Positions 1 through 7,440 of a stretch of 64,000 nucleotides of DNA are shown here, one piece after another; within the stretch, counting starts at the first letter, position 1; every line of letters starts with the position of its first letter. This DNA comes from Dethiosulfatibacter aminovorans DSM 17477 (lineage in GTDB: Bacteria; Bacillota; Clostridia; Tissierellales; Dethiosulfatibacteraceae), in the NCBI RefSeq assembly GCF_900142005.1, contig NZ_FQZL01000004.1, forward strand, positions 310,001 through 374,000, in the 5' to 3' direction. Under the pieces are notes generated by a model, which saw nothing but the letters and a program-made list of their open reading frames with translations, searched no databases and was not told where the DNA came from. The position numbers and the translations under genes are program-made.

Positions 1-637
1 TTGAGACATATCCTCCAACAAGGGGAATGACTACGAAGAGTACAACAGAAAGGAAGAGGGTATTGTATGGTACCATTACATCGCCTACTCCCAAAAGAAA
101 GGCGACTATGGGTGCAAATGCAACGAGAAGTATCAGGTCGTTTACCGAGACCTGAACCACTGTATAAGCAGGGTCTCCCTTTGTCAAGTGACTCCATACG
201 AACACCATTGCGGTGCAGGGAGCCGCTCCCAGAAGAACAGCTCCTGCCACGTATTCGCTGGCAAGTTCGGCTCCTATCATATCCACAAATACTGTCTTCA
301 GGAAGAAAACAGATATCAGATACATTGTAAATGGCTTGATGAGCCAGTTTGTGACGCAGGTGACAGTCAGTCCCTTTGGTTTTTTTGTGGCATCCACTAT
401 GCTTTTAAAATCAATCTTAAGCATCATGGGATAGATCATCAGCCATATGAGCAAGGCTACAGGTATTGATACGTTTGCGTATTCAAATTTGCTGAGTGTC
501 TGTGGAATTGCAGGCAGATACTTTCCTATGAGTACCCCGGCTACTATGCAGAGTGCAACCCATACAGTAAGATACCGTCCGAATGCATCCATTCCCTGGG
601 ATGATTTAATGTTTTGTTCTTTTTTATTAATGTTCAC
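1..637 (-). CDS. acr3: ACR3-type arsenite efflux permease (truncated by window edge)
   Basis: This is the N-terminal ~212 residues of an arsenite exporter of the ACR3/BART superfamily, an integral membrane protein that expels As(III) produced by ArsC. The gene runs off the left edge. Hydrophobic helices begin at about residue 22 (YLTVWVALCIVAGVLIGKYL), and the family stretches LLIWLMIYPMMLKIDF and GAAPCTAMVFVWS are readable. The start is GTG at 637, with GGAGGAA about seven bases upstream and no closer in-frame ATG. It lies downstream of arsR-arsC on the same strand but has its own promoter and operator (666-727), and a terminator separates it from arsC. The family call is firm; the 3' half cannot be judged. 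Confidence 0.93.
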   Translation of the reverse strand, partial: MNINKKEQNIKSSQGMDAFGRYLTVWVALCIVAGVLIGKYLPAIPQTLSKFEYANVSIPVALLIWLMIYPMMLKIDFKSIVDATKKPKGLTVTCVTNWLIKPFTMYLISVFFLKTVFVDMIGAELASEYVAGAVLLGAAPCTAMVFVWSHLTKGDPAYTVVQVSVNDLILLVAFAPIVAFLLGVGDVMVPYNTLFLSVVLFVVIPLVGGYVS

Positions 638-665
638 TTTTTGTTCCTCCTTCATGAATAATCAG

Positions 666-727
666 TGATAGTATATGAGCATATTCGTATATACTCATAT
701 ACTATCATCATAGCTCAGTCTTTGCAA
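666..727 (-). promoter_or_regulatory. acr3 promoter with ArsR operator
   Basis: Read on the minus strand, TTGCAA (722-727), a 17-bp spacer and TAGTAT (699-704) form a sigma-A promoter. Two bases downstream of the -10 lies GAGCATATTCGTATATACTC (plus-strand 677-696), an 8-bp inverted repeat around TCGT with one mismatch. It is nested in a larger perfect 14-bp inverted repeat (666-679 and 694-707). The same 20-bp motif with the same gap to the -10 occurs in front of arsR, so it is very probably the ArsR operator. Confidence 0.8.
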
Positions 728-790
728 CAATTATTTTTATTAAATATTAAAGACTGTTATTAAAAATTCTGTTTGAAAATTTAATAAAAG

Positions 791-811
791 AAGTCTGGAA
801 ATTCCAGACTT
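791..811 (-). terminator. Terminator after arsC
   Basis: AAGTCTGGAA/TTCCAGACTT forms a 10-bp perfect stem just past the arsC stop. On the minus strand it is followed by a T-rich stretch, so it should end the arsR-arsC transcript before acr3. Confidence 0.75.
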
Positions 812-817
812 CTAGTT

Positions 818-1225
818 TTACAGCTTCAATTCACCGTTTTCTATTCTGTTAATGAGGTTTTCTACCTTTTCCTTGATCATATCTCTTGTTTCCCTGAATC
901 CTTCGATAGGACCGCCTGACGGATCGTTAAGACCCCAGTCCTCGGAATGTCTGTTGGGAACAAAAGGACATACGACATTGCATCCCATGGTTATGAGGAT
1001 ATCAAGCTCCTGGGGGATGTCGGTCAACAGCTTTGGTCTGTATCCCTCCATACTGACACCTGCTTCTTCCATCACCTCAACTGCAAGGGGCTTCACTTCA
1101 GGATAATTTTCAGTGCCGGCGGAATATGCTTCAAGAACATCCTTTCCAAGGGCTTTGGCCCAGCCTTCAGCCATCTGGCTTCTGCATGAATTGTGCACAC
1201 ATACGAATGCTACTTTGTATTTCAT
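818..1225 (-). CDS. arsC: Arsenate reductase, thioredoxin-coupled type
   Basis: This cytosolic enzyme reduces As(V) to As(III) and belongs to the low-molecular-weight phosphotyrosine-phosphatase fold family. The 135-residue length is typical. The N-terminal P-loop C-x5-R is complete (Cys9 to Arg15, with Cys14 inside), the second redox cysteine is Cys82 in MGCNVVCP, with Cys86 as a candidate third relay cysteine, and the acid-catalyst Asp-Pro follows at 101-102. The pattern matches the Staphylococcus pI258/Bacillus ArsC class recycled by thioredoxin rather than the glutaredoxin-linked plasmid R773 class. It follows arsR by about 21 bases, so the two are co-transcribed; its product feeds Acr3. 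Confidence 0.95.
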   Translation of the reverse strand: MKYKVAFVCVHNSCRSQMAEGWAKALGKDVLEAYSAGTENYPEVKPLAVEVMEEAGVSMEGYRPKLLTDIPQELDILITMGCNVVCPFVPNRHSEDWGLNDPSGGPIEGFRETRDMIKEKVENLINRIENGELKL

Positions 1226-1246
1226 TATTTTTCCTCCGCTTTTCTC

Positions 1247-1621
1247 TTACCTTATCATTTCAAGAACCATGTCCTTGTCTTCTCTGATGTACTGACAGTT
1301 CAGATTCGAGTTTTTGTATTTCATATATCGGTTCAGGTCGCCTTGAAGTATCTTGTCTTTTTGCATTTCAAGCTCCAGATAATTGTAAAGCAGACCGTTT
1401 TCATTTATAAACTTGTCTGAAATCTTGTAGTGAATCCATTGTGCATCCTTGGAGGAGCTTATTATTCCTGCATCCTTAAGTTTTTTCAGGTGTCTGGAAA
1501 TATTTGACTGGTTAAGATCCAGCATGACTTCTATTTCACAGACGCAAAGCTCTGCATGAATAAGAAGATTTACCAATCTCATCCTGTTTTCATCGCCTAG
1601 AGCTTTAAAGATATCTATCAT
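1247..1621 (-). CDS. arsR: ArsR-family arsenic-sensing repressor
   Basis: This is a winged-helix SmtB/ArsR repressor of 124 residues that leaves DNA when trivalent arsenic binds. The metalloid-binding signature ELCVCE is present with Cys26 and Cys28, followed by the recognition helix region LNQSNISRHLKKLKDAGII. I chose ATG at 1621 because AAGGAGGAG lies just upstream; the longer in-frame extension to 1672 would run through the operator and -10 region. It is the first gene of an arsR-arsC transcript and should autoregulate through the operator at 1641-1660. Near the C-terminus are a further Cys (SNLNCQY) and a charged tail whose role is unclear. Confidence 0.95.
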   Translation of the reverse strand: MIDIFKALGDENRMRLVNLLIHAELCVCEIEVMLDLNQSNISRHLKKLKDAGIISSSKDAQWIHYKISDKFINENGLLYNYLELEMQKDKILQGDLNRYMKYKNSNLNCQYIREDKDMVLEMIR

Positions 1622-1640
1622 AATTCTCCTCCTTGTAATT

Positions 1641-1691
1641 GAGTATATACGAATATACTCATACAATAACATGGCAAGCCTTCCTTTGCAA
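1641..1691 (-). promoter_or_regulatory. arsR promoter with ArsR operator
   Basis: On the minus strand TTGCAA (1686-1691), a 17-bp spacer and TATTGT (1663-1668) make the promoter. Two bases beyond the -10 sits GAGTATATACGAATATACTC (1641-1660), with perfect 8-bp arms around ACGA. The geometry is identical to that of the acr3 promoter. Confidence 0.82.
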
Positions 1692-1833
1692 GAATTAATT
1701 CAAGTGAAGTGGCAAAAGTCAAAAAATGACTAATCGGAACTTGTTGGACAGGCATAAGGTTTTCTGTTGACAATGAAGGCTCCTCCTAGTAAAATATATA
1801 AGATATAGAGTAGCGCGGAGGGACTGAGGAATT

Positions 1834-2115
1834 ATGGAAGAAAATTTATTGTTAAAGGATATGCTTTTGGTTAAAATCTACGAGGAGCATCAGAAAGAAC
1901 GTCCTGACATGGAGAAGAATGTAAGCTTCAAGGAACTTGAAATAGACAAGGATATATACAATGTCACCCTGGAAAGCCTTCAAAATGACGGATTCATCAA
2001 GGGCGTAAGATTTGCCAGAGAAGGTGTTGGAAGCAAGATTGGTATCTCCTTCATAAATAGCATGACCATAACAAAAGACGGAATAAGCTATCTTAAGAAT
2101 ATTTCAAGAAGATAG
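1834..2115 (+). CDS. Small YjcQ-like winged-helix protein
   Basis: This 93-residue cytosolic protein has the layout of the YjcQ family: a helix-rich N-terminus (LLLKDMLLVKIYEEHQ), a short wing (YNVTLESLQNDGFIKGV) and a C-terminal ITKDGISYLKN stretch typical of small winged-helix proteins. The family has no firm function; YjcQ members are often phage- or chromosome-encoded putative DNA-binding proteins. The start ATG follows GGAGGGACTGAGGAATT, a workable ribosome site. It stands alone between the divergent ars genes and a terminator at 2141-2160. The family assignment is by pattern only. Confidence 0.6.
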   Translation: MEENLLLKDMLLVKIYEEHQKERPDMEKNVSFKELEIDKDIYNVTLESLQNDGFIKGVRFAREGVGSKIGISFINSMTITKDGISYLKNISRR

Positions 2116-2138
2116 GACATAATATTGAGATAAAACAA

Positions 2139-2165
2139 ATCCTCTGCCGGACGGCAGGGGATTTT
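2139..2165 (+). terminator. Terminator after the YjcQ-like gene
   Basis: CCTCTGCCG-GA-CGGCAGGGG followed by ATTTTTAT is a GC-rich hairpin with a T tract 25 bases after the stop codon. The next gene is convergent, so it may serve both strands. Confidence 0.8.
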
Positions 2166-2195
2166 TATCTATATGACGTTCAAGATAAAATTTTA

Positions 2196-2984
2196 TTATT
2201 TAAGCAAAATATTCAGTATCATTGTAACTGCTGCCAGGATATTCGTAGCCGTGAAGATTCTATGGAGATCCAGCGACTTGCTTTTTACAGCATGCCTGCT
2301 TCCGATGATTCCTCCGATGACGGCAGCTATAGTGAGGGGTATTGCCATTTCCGGGTTGAAATCGCCATGAAGGGTATGGCCGATGAATCCCATTAGAGCT
2401 GTTGCTGCAACCATTGCTGAAGATGTTCCCACTGCTATCTCAATGGGTATTCCGCAGAGAAGTACCATCAGGGGTATCTTGAAGGCCCCGCCGGACATTC
2501 CCACTGCTCCGGAGAAGAAGCCTATTGCAGCTGTCAGGGGAATTGTAATCCACAGGTTTACGGTGTATTCGCTGTAGCCGAATTTCCTGTGCCAGTAACC
2601 GAACCCCTTTCTATTTAATGGCTTCTCCCTTACGGGAATGAACATGAATACGGATATTACGATGAGAACCACTGCAAATATCATCTTCAGTGTATCTCCG
2701 TCAAGATATCCTGCAAAATATCCTCCTACCAAAGCCATTACATTGGTGGGTGGGTCGATTAGCAGGGCAAGCTTCCAGTCCACCTTCTTGTGCTTGTGGA
2801 ATATGAGCATGGATGTAAGTGCCGTAACCATCATGATGAGCTGGGACGTGGTGGCTGCATTGTGCATTGAAACTCCTGCCAGTACCATGGTAAGGACGTA
2901 GAAGTTTCCTCCTCCCTTTCCAACCATTGACATGGTTATGGCTATTGCCAGTATTACAATACTCATTATTATAATTGTAATCAT
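2196..2984 (-). CDS. TauE/SafE-family membrane exporter
   Basis: This 262-residue integral membrane protein has about eight hydrophobic helices arranged as two homologous halves, with the family glycine-rich pattern GGGNFYVLTMVLAGVSMHNA near the N-terminus and GFFSGAVGMSGGAFKIPLM in the second half. TauE/SafE proteins are thought to move small sulfur-containing or organic anions (sulfite, sulfoacetate, taurine-related); the substrate here cannot be read from sequence. The start is ATG at 2984 with GAAAGGAG nine bases upstream. No pathway gene adjoins it. Confidence 0.85.
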   Translation of the reverse strand: MITIIIMSIVILAIAITMSMVGKGGGNFYVLTMVLAGVSMHNAATTSQLIMMVTALTSMLIFHKHKKVDWKLALLIDPPTNVMALVGGYFAGYLDGDTLKMIFAVVLIVISVFMFIPVREKPLNRKGFGYWHRKFGYSEYTVNLWITIPLTAAIGFFSGAVGMSGGAFKIPLMVLLCGIPIEIAVGTSSAMVAATALMGFIGHTLHGDFNPEMAIPLTIAAVIGGIIGSRHAVKSKSLDLHRIFTATNILAAVTMILNILLK

Positions 2985-3093
2985 ATTTTTAGCTCCTTTC
3001 GTGAGCATTCTTTGCAAACATCATGAAGTTATTATATCCTTCTTCCGATGTTATATCCACTGTTTTCGCAGATTGTTTTGTAAAGTTTGAGAC

Positions 3094-3126
3094 AAAAAAG
3101 AAAAATCCCCAAGAGTTTGAGGATTT
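3094..3126 (-). terminator. Terminator behind the cupin/kinase remnant
   Basis: On the minus strand AAATCCTCAA-ACTC-TTGGGGATTT is a 10-bp stem with a four-base loop, followed directly by TTTTTCTTTTTTG. It ends transcription coming from the cupin gene. Confidence 0.85.
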
Positions 3127-3151
3127 CAGTATCACATATTGTCTGTATCAG

Positions 3152-3289
3152 CTATCTGTCGATTATATCCGTCTTTCCCATGAACTGGTTGACCTGTGAA
3201 CGTGTAGGGAAGCCTTCCATGTCGCCTCTTACAAGGGTTGCCATGGCGCCTACGGCATTGGCAATCTCTTCCGGATATGAAGGAACATA
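3152..3289 (-). pseudogene. C-terminal remnant of a PfkB-family carbohydrate kinase
   Basis: In this minus-strand frame only the last ~35 residues of a ribokinase/PfkB-type sugar kinase survive: IANAVGAMATLVRG then DMEGFPTRSQVNQFM. This matches the well-known C-terminal block that follows the catalytic GAGD motif in the family. The GAGD motif, substrate-binding residues and about 270 upstream residues are absent, no ribosome site precedes the fragment, and the upstream DNA is the cupin gene in another frame. A deletion that joined a kinase tail to the cupin end is the simplest reading. The original terminator still follows it. Confidence 0.7.
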
Positions 3290-3320
3290 TCCTTTACGGC
3301 TTGAATATGAGCAAGAACAA

Positions 3321-3677
3321 CTAATCTTCGAAACCGACATGACCTCTTTCGGGAACCACACACATGAACTTGAAGGTGTCCTGCCCTGCGTTCAACAGCT
3401 GGTGTTCCTTGTTCGGAGATATGAACATGAAAGATTCCTTTTCAAGAGGATAGTCCGTTCCATCCAGGAAAAGAGTACCTTTTCCTCCAATAACATAAAC
3501 AATATGGGGATAGTCGTGGCTGTGCCTTCCTGAGAAGCCATTTTCCCCTACTTCAAAAATTCTCATTACATATCCTTCCCAACCATCTGCAGGGGAAACA
3601 AGGACTTTTCCGACTATGTTTTCATAACCTGGAGCACTGATTTCATGAATTTTACAATTTTTTTCACTTGATACCAT
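3321..3677 (-). CDS. Small single-domain cupin protein
   Basis: This 118-residue cytosolic protein has one cupin barrel. Metal-ligand candidates are His52, His54 and His58 (RHSHDYPH) and His92 (NKEHQLL), with the glycine turn GGKGTLFLDG between strands. Such proteins bind a divalent metal and act as isomerases, dioxygenases or small-ligand binders; no specific substrate can be named. The start ATG follows GGAGGTATATCT. It probably once formed an operon with the sugar kinase whose tail remains just downstream, which would hint at a sugar-related role, but that is inference. Confidence 0.8.
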   Translation of the reverse strand: MVSSEKNCKIHEISAPGYENIVGKVLVSPADGWEGYVMRIFEVGENGFSGRHSHDYPHIVYVIGGKGTLFLDGTDYPLEKESFMFISPNKEHQLLNAGQDTFKFMCVVPERGHVGFED

Positions 3678-3713
3678 AGATATACCTCCAAATATTTGAT
3701 TGTCAACAGTTTC

Positions 3714-3742
3714 ATTATACCATCTTGCAGTACGGCCAACAA
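3714..3742 (-). promoter_or_regulatory. Cupin promoter
   Basis: On the minus strand TTGTTG (3737-3742), 17 bp, then TATAAT (3714-3719) lies 37 bases before the cupin start. The -10 is perfect and the -35 is fair. Confidence 0.55.
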
Positions 3743-3760
3743 TGGTAGAACCATTATCTT

Positions 3761-3789
3761 TTGAAAAATTATTGTTTTACCCCTATAAT
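3761..3789 (+). promoter_or_regulatory. Promoter for the c-di-GMP riboswitch transcript
   Basis: TTGAAA (3761-3766), a 17-bp spacer and TATAAT (3784-3789) give a near-consensus sigma-A promoter about 60 bases before the riboswitch core. It faces away from the cupin promoter. Confidence 0.65.
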
Positions 3790-3842
3790 TTAGGAGATAA
3801 TGCGTATATAATATAATAGACAAATAAATTTTAATATATCTC

Positions 3843-3926
3843 CCGATAATAGCAAACCATTCGAAAGGGTGGGACGCAAAGTCACAGGCCTAAGGAATTT
3901 CTATGGCGGCTGGATTGCCGAAAGAG
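3843..3926 (+). ncRNA. Cyclic di-GMP class I (GEMM) riboswitch
   Basis: The conserved GEMM-I core is easy to read: AGCAAACCATTCGAAAGGGT at 3851-3870 (GCAAACC then a GAAA tetraloop hairpin), GGGACGCAAAG, CAGGCCTAAGG (tetraloop-receptor side), and a second hairpin ending GGCGGCTGGATTGCCGA. Class I riboswitches bind the second messenger c-di-GMP. It lies in the 5' leader of the secreted-protein gene at 4002 and is followed immediately by a terminator hairpin (3936-3966), so control is probably by transcription attenuation. The 7-mer AGCAAAC (3851-3857) is complementary to GTTTGCT (3931-3937), which overlaps the terminator foot. Confidence 0.92.
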
Positions 3927-3935
3927 CGTTGTTTG

Positions 3936-3966
3936 CTGTGTTCTTCGGGACGCAGTTTTTGTTTTT
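3936..3966 (+). terminator. Riboswitch-controlled attenuator hairpin
   Basis: CTGTGTTC-TTCG-GGACGCAG, an 8-bp stem closed by a TTCG loop, is followed by TTTTTGTTTTTT. It lies 10 bases beyond the aptamer and 36 bases before the start codon. Whether c-di-GMP stabilises or disrupts it cannot be decided by eye. Confidence 0.8.
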
Positions 3967-4001
3967 TCCTATTGTTTTTGGAGATATGAAAGGAGAAAAT
4001 G

Positions 4002-4982
4002 ATGAAAAGATTTGTTGCATTGATTTTGGTGCTGGCACTGTTGCTGTCCTTGACCATGGGTGTTGCCTATGGAGAATCTAAAGGTAGGGCTGCAGGAAAG
4101 GACAAGGAAAAACCTGTAAAGGTTGAAAGGGTTGAGAAAGCCACGGGTAAGGACAAGAAGGCATTCAAGCAGGAGCTAAATGAAGCGAAGAGAGAGGTCC
4201 AGAGTGAGATTGCCGAGCTTGAAAAGATGCTGGAGGAAATGCTTGCTGGCGAGACTGTTGCAGAAGGGGAAGAGCCAGCTGAAATTCCTGAGGCTGATGC
4301 TGAGGTAGGTGAAGTGACAGAAGGCGAAGTGGAAGAAGAGCCTGTCATGACTGTTGAGGACATCGAGAATCGTCTTGCTGAACTGAAGCTTCAGAAGAAA
4401 GAGATAATCAACCAAAGATTCATGGTCGTTAAATCGGAGTATACTCCCGAAGAGCTTAATGCTTTTAACTCAGCGACGGAATTGATAGAGGAAATGTATG
4501 CAAACGCCTTGGGTCTCGGTTCTGTAACCGTAAGGGACAATATCATTAAGTTTGACACTCCTCCATACATCAAGGGCGGAAGAACGGTAGTTCCTGTTAG
4601 GGCTATCACAGAGGAACTGGGAGCCCAAGTTGAATGGGATGAAGAGACTCAGACGGTTAAAATTACAATGGAAGGATCCAATACAACGATAGTCCTTGGA
4701 ATAAACAGCACTACAGTGCTTGTAACCAGTGATATTGAAAGTGAGGGTACAGAAGCAGAAAATGAAGTGATAGAACTGGATGTTGCTCCTGAAATAACAA
4801 ATGGCAGGACTTATGTACCTCTAAGGTTCATAGCCGAGACATTTGGACTTGACGTGGATTGGGATGAAGATTCTGAAACCATAGATATAGATGATCCCGG
4901 TGAGGATGGGACTGAAGAAGATGCTGTTGAGGATGGAGATGCTCCAGCAACGACTGAAGAAGCAATAACAATGGAAATTTAA
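4002..4982 (+). CDS. Secreted acidic protein with copper-amine-oxidase-N-like domain, c-di-GMP controlled
   Basis: This exported protein has 326 residues. A signal peptide (VALILVLALLLSLTMGVAYG) is followed by a charged Lys/Glu-rich helical region likely to be coiled coil, a Glu/Pro-rich linker, and from about residue 180 a stalk-like domain of the copper amine oxidase N-terminal family (PPYIKGGRTVVPVRAITEEL, and later NGRTYVPLRFIAETFGLDV). The tail is very acidic. This domain is common on clostridial surface and cell-wall-associated proteins and is not itself an oxidase. ATG at 4002 is preferred to the one at 3999 for ribosome-site spacing from AGGAG at 3991. The c-di-GMP riboswitch upstream suggests a role in the switch between motile and sessile states. 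Confidence 0.85.
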   Translation: MKRFVALILVLALLLSLTMGVAYGESKGRAAGKDKEKPVKVERVEKATGKDKKAFKQELNEAKREVQSEIAELEKMLEEMLAGETVAEGEEPAEIPEADAEVGEVTEGEVEEEPVMTVEDIENRLAELKLQKKEIINQRFMVVKSEYTPEELNAFNSATELIEEMYANALGLGSVTVRDNIIKFDTPPYIKGGRTVVPVRAITEELGAQVEWDEETQTVKITMEGSNTTIVLGINSTTVLVTSDIESEGTEAENEVIELDVAPEITNGRTYVPLRFIAETFGLDVDWDEDSETIDIDDPGEDGTEEDAVEDGDAPATTEEAITMEI

Positions 4983-4993
4983 TTATTATGGTG

Positions 4994-5030
4994 AAATGCT
5001 CTTTGACTTTTTTGTCAGGGAGCATTTTTT
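4994..5030 (+). terminator. Terminator between convergent genes
   Basis: AAATGCTC (4994-5001) pairs with GAGCATTT (5020-5027), with TGAC/GTCA inside and TTTTTT following. It ends the 4002-4982 gene and overlaps the end of the convergent membrane-protein gene. Confidence 0.8.
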
Positions 5031-5392
5031 CGTGCAATATGGACAATTGCGTATAATGCAAAAACACACTGAAGGATCAGTAAAACTGCAAACATGTATA
5101 CCATGGGCATATTGCCTGAATGAGCATAGTATCCGGATGAGTTTATCACAGAATATATGATGCTTCCTGAAGCGATGAGGAAAATAGTGTATCCGGTATT
5201 TTTATTCCTCAGCAACAGATACCCTGCTGATACTGATATCAGAGCCATGATTGACTCGGCTGTTATGTGGAAATATATTGTAAGCGGAGAAGATGACAGC
5301 TCAGGAATATTATTAGAGACAAACAGCATAATCCACAACAATATTATGGAAGCCCCAAGAAATATAGAATATACGGAGATTACCTTCTTCAA
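5015..5392 (-). CDS. Four-helix membrane protein of unknown function
   Basis: This 125-residue protein has four predicted membrane helices (starting near residues 8, 42, 68 and 97) and short polar loops. I recognise no family motif. The start is TTG at 5392, supported by AAAGGAGGAATCATT directly upstream. It stands alone, convergent with the c-di-GMP-controlled gene. The even spacing of the helices and the positive C-terminal end (IARKNAP) suggest a small integral membrane protein, but no function can be assigned. Confidence 0.6.
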   Translation of the reverse strand: MKKVISVYSIFLGASIILLWIMLFVSNNIPELSSSPLTIYFHITAESIMALISVSAGYLLLRNKNTGYTIFLIASGSIIYSVINSSGYYAHSGNMPMVYMFAVLLILQCVFALYAIVHIARKNAP

Positions 5393-5532
5393 AATGATTC
5401 CTCCTTTGTTTTCAGTCCCATCATAATTGTATCATATATTTCAGATGGAATCGGTACAGGTTTTTGCTCAAAAGCGAAGGGCGGGCGTCGAAGTTTATTA
5501 TTGAACATTAATTTGATTTTTTTATACCGTAA

Positions 5533-5561
5533 AGTTTAAATCAATTCATTATAGTGATATA
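5533..5561 (+). promoter_or_regulatory. Candidate promoter of the LysM-nucleotidase gene
   Basis: TATAAT (5556-5561) lies 53 bases before the start codon, with a weak TTTAAA 17 bp upstream. The -10 is convincing and the -35 is not. The rest of the 220-bp gap shows no further recognisable element. Confidence 0.4.
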
Positions 5562-5614
5562 ATTAAAGGTGCAGAGTGAATTGACATAACACTAAAATAA
5601 TAGGAGGTCTTTTA

Positions 5615-7327
5615 ATGAAAGGCAAAAAGTTTCTTGTTTTTTTTATCGTGTTAGCAATGTTGCTTAGTACTATGGTGTTGCCTGCATTTGCAGCCAGCCA
5701 TGAGGTAATGAGTGGTGAAACTCTTTACAAGATAGCTGAAATGTATGGAGTGACGGTTCAGGATATTGTTGATGCAAATGATATCGCAAATCCTGATCTT
5801 ATTTATCCGGGACAGATGCTGGAAATACCGGATGAAATGGGAATGGAGACACCTGCTGTACCGGCTGGTGAATCTGTCAAGATAACCATTGTCCACACAA
5901 ACGACATTCATTCAAGAGTGTTGGAAGGGGACTATGACGGAATGGGTTATGACAAGGTGGCCACAATAGTGAAGAATGAAAAAGCCATGAATCCGAACGT
6001 AATAGTAATGGATGCTGGAGATGCATTCCACGGACAGACCATTTCAACTCTCAACGAAGGTGAGAGCATAGTGAAGATTATGAATGCCATAGGTTATGAC
6101 ATAATGACTGCAGGAAACCACGACTTCAACTATGGGCAGGACAGGCTTCTGGAACTCGCTGCAATGGCGGATTTCCCGATAGTATGCTCCAATGTATTCA
6201 AGGATGACTATACGTCGTTGCTTCCGCCTTATAAAATAATGGAATACGATGGAGTTAAGGTTGCAGTATTTGGACTTGCAACTCCAGCCACTACATATAT
6301 GACTCATCCGGACAATGTAGTGGGCCTTACCTTCTTTGATCCTATAGTGATAGCCAAGATGATGACTGCCCAGCTTGAAGATGAAGCTGACATAATTGTT
6401 TGTCTGTCACACCTTGGAGTGGAGGGTGAATATACAAGTGAAATGGTAGCGCAATATGTTGACGGAATAGATGTAATCGTTGACGGACACAGCCATACGG
6501 TAATGGAAACAGGAAGAATGATCAATGACACATTGATAGTGCAAGCCGGTGAATATACGAAATATGTAGGTATAGTAAATCTTGAACTCAAGGACGGCAT
6601 GCTCATGAAATCAGCCAAGCTTATAACCAAGGAAGAAGGAATGGCTATGGAAGCCGACCCCGGCATTGTTTCACTGGTTGATGAAATAGAAGCGGAAAAT
6701 GAAGACATAACTTCAGTTGTTGTAGGTTCTACGGACATAGTACTTGAAGGTGAAAGGGAAGATGTGAGGACAGGTGAAACAAATCTTGGAAATCTCATTA
6801 CAGATGCAATGCTCGATGTGACGGGAGCAGATCTGGCCTTGACAAACGGTGGCGGAATAAGGGCGTCAATAGATATTGGAGATATAACAAAAGGTGATGT
6901 CATAACAGTGCTTCCATTTGGAAACTATGTGGTAACCAAGGACCTTACCGGTGCACAGATTGTAGCGGCTCTTGAAAACGGGCTGACTGACTACCCTGAA
7001 GCTAAGGGTGCATTTCCTCATATTGCAGGCATGAATGTTGTGTTCGATCCTACAATGGAAGCTGGAAGCAGGGTTGTTTCAGTTGAAATCAACGGAGAGC
7101 CCATGGATATGGACATGACCTATTCGGTGGCAACAAACGACTTCATTGCAGCTGGTGGAGATGCATATGACATGTTTGTGGATGAACCCATTACCGGTGA
7201 ATATCCGGGACTTGACGAGGTTCTTATAGAGTATATCCAGATGAACGGAACCGAGGGATCGCCTGTTGAAGGAAGAATCCTTACAGTTGACGAGGTGTCA
7301 ATCCTTTATATGGATGTAGTTGCCTGA
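5615..7327 (+). CDS. Exported LysM-domain 5'-nucleotidase / 2',3'-cyclic phosphodiesterase
   Basis: This is a 570-residue exported metallophosphoesterase of the UshA/YfkN type. A signal peptide ([16 protein letters not shown]) is followed by one LysM peptidoglycan-binding domain at about 29-72 ([14 protein letters not shown] to YPGQMLEIP), then the dinuclear-metal catalytic domain beginning near 90 (VHTNDIHS), with GDAFHG, GNHDF near 168 and the GHSH metal ligands. The C-terminal nucleotide-recognition domain contains [18 protein letters not shown] and PFGNYVV. It should remove phosphate from nucleotides outside the membrane while held to the wall by LysM. Its position directly before the phosphonate operon fits phosphorus scavenging. 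The start follows AGGAGGTCTTTTA. Confidence 0.93.
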   Translation: MKGKKFLVFFIVLAMLLSTMVLPAFAASHEVMSGETLYKIAEMYGVTVQDIVDANDIANPDLIYPGQMLEIPDEMGMETPAVPAGESVKITIVHTNDIHSRVLEGDYDGMGYDKVATIVKNEKAMNPNVIVMDAGDAFHGQTISTLNEGESIVKIMNAIGYDIMTAGNHDFNYGQDRLLELAAMADFPIVCSNVFKDDYTSLLPPYKIMEYDGVKVAVFGLATPATTYMTHPDNVVGLTFFDPIVIAKMMTAQLEDEADIIVCLSHLGVEGEYTSEMVAQYVDGIDVIVDGHSHTVMETGRMINDTLIVQAGEYTKYVGIVNLELKDGMLMKSAKLITKEEGMAMEADPGIVSLVDEIEAENEDITSVVVGSTDIVLEGEREDVRTGETNLGNLITDAMLDVTGADLALTNGGGIRASIDIGDITKGDVITVLPFGNYVVTKDLTGAQIVAALENGLTDYPEAKGAFPHIAGMNVVFDPTMEAGSRVVSVEINGEPMDMDMTYSVATNDFIAAGGDAYDMFVDEPITGEYPGLDEVLIEYIQMNGTEGSPVEGRILTVDEVSILYMDVVA

Positions 7328-7358
7328 TGAATGATGAACAAACGAATATTGAGATGGG

Positions 7359-7419
7359 AGCCGGATTTTCCGGCTTCTTTTGAATTTTTGTACTTGAGGC
7401 CGAATCGGGCCTCTTTTTT
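7359..7419 (+). terminator. Tandem terminators after the nucleotidase gene
   Basis: Two hairpins follow the stop: AGCCGGA-TTT-TCCGGCT (7359-7375) with a TCTTTT tail, and GAGGCC-GAATCG-GGCCTC (7396-7413) with TTTTTT. They insulate the phn operon from read-through. Confidence 0.85.
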
Positions 7420-7440
7420 CTTGCCGGGACTCAATCCGGT

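Noticed and set aside
3869..4081. 70-codon plus-strand frame starting in the c-di-GMP aptamer
   Set aside because: It begins inside the conserved aptamer core, has no ribosome site and overlaps the terminator and the start of the real secreted-protein gene.
6304..6903. 199-codon minus-strand frame
   Set aside because: It is antisense to the nucleotidase gene; the composition is Ser/Ile/Pro-rich as expected of a reverse-complement shadow, with no ribosome site.
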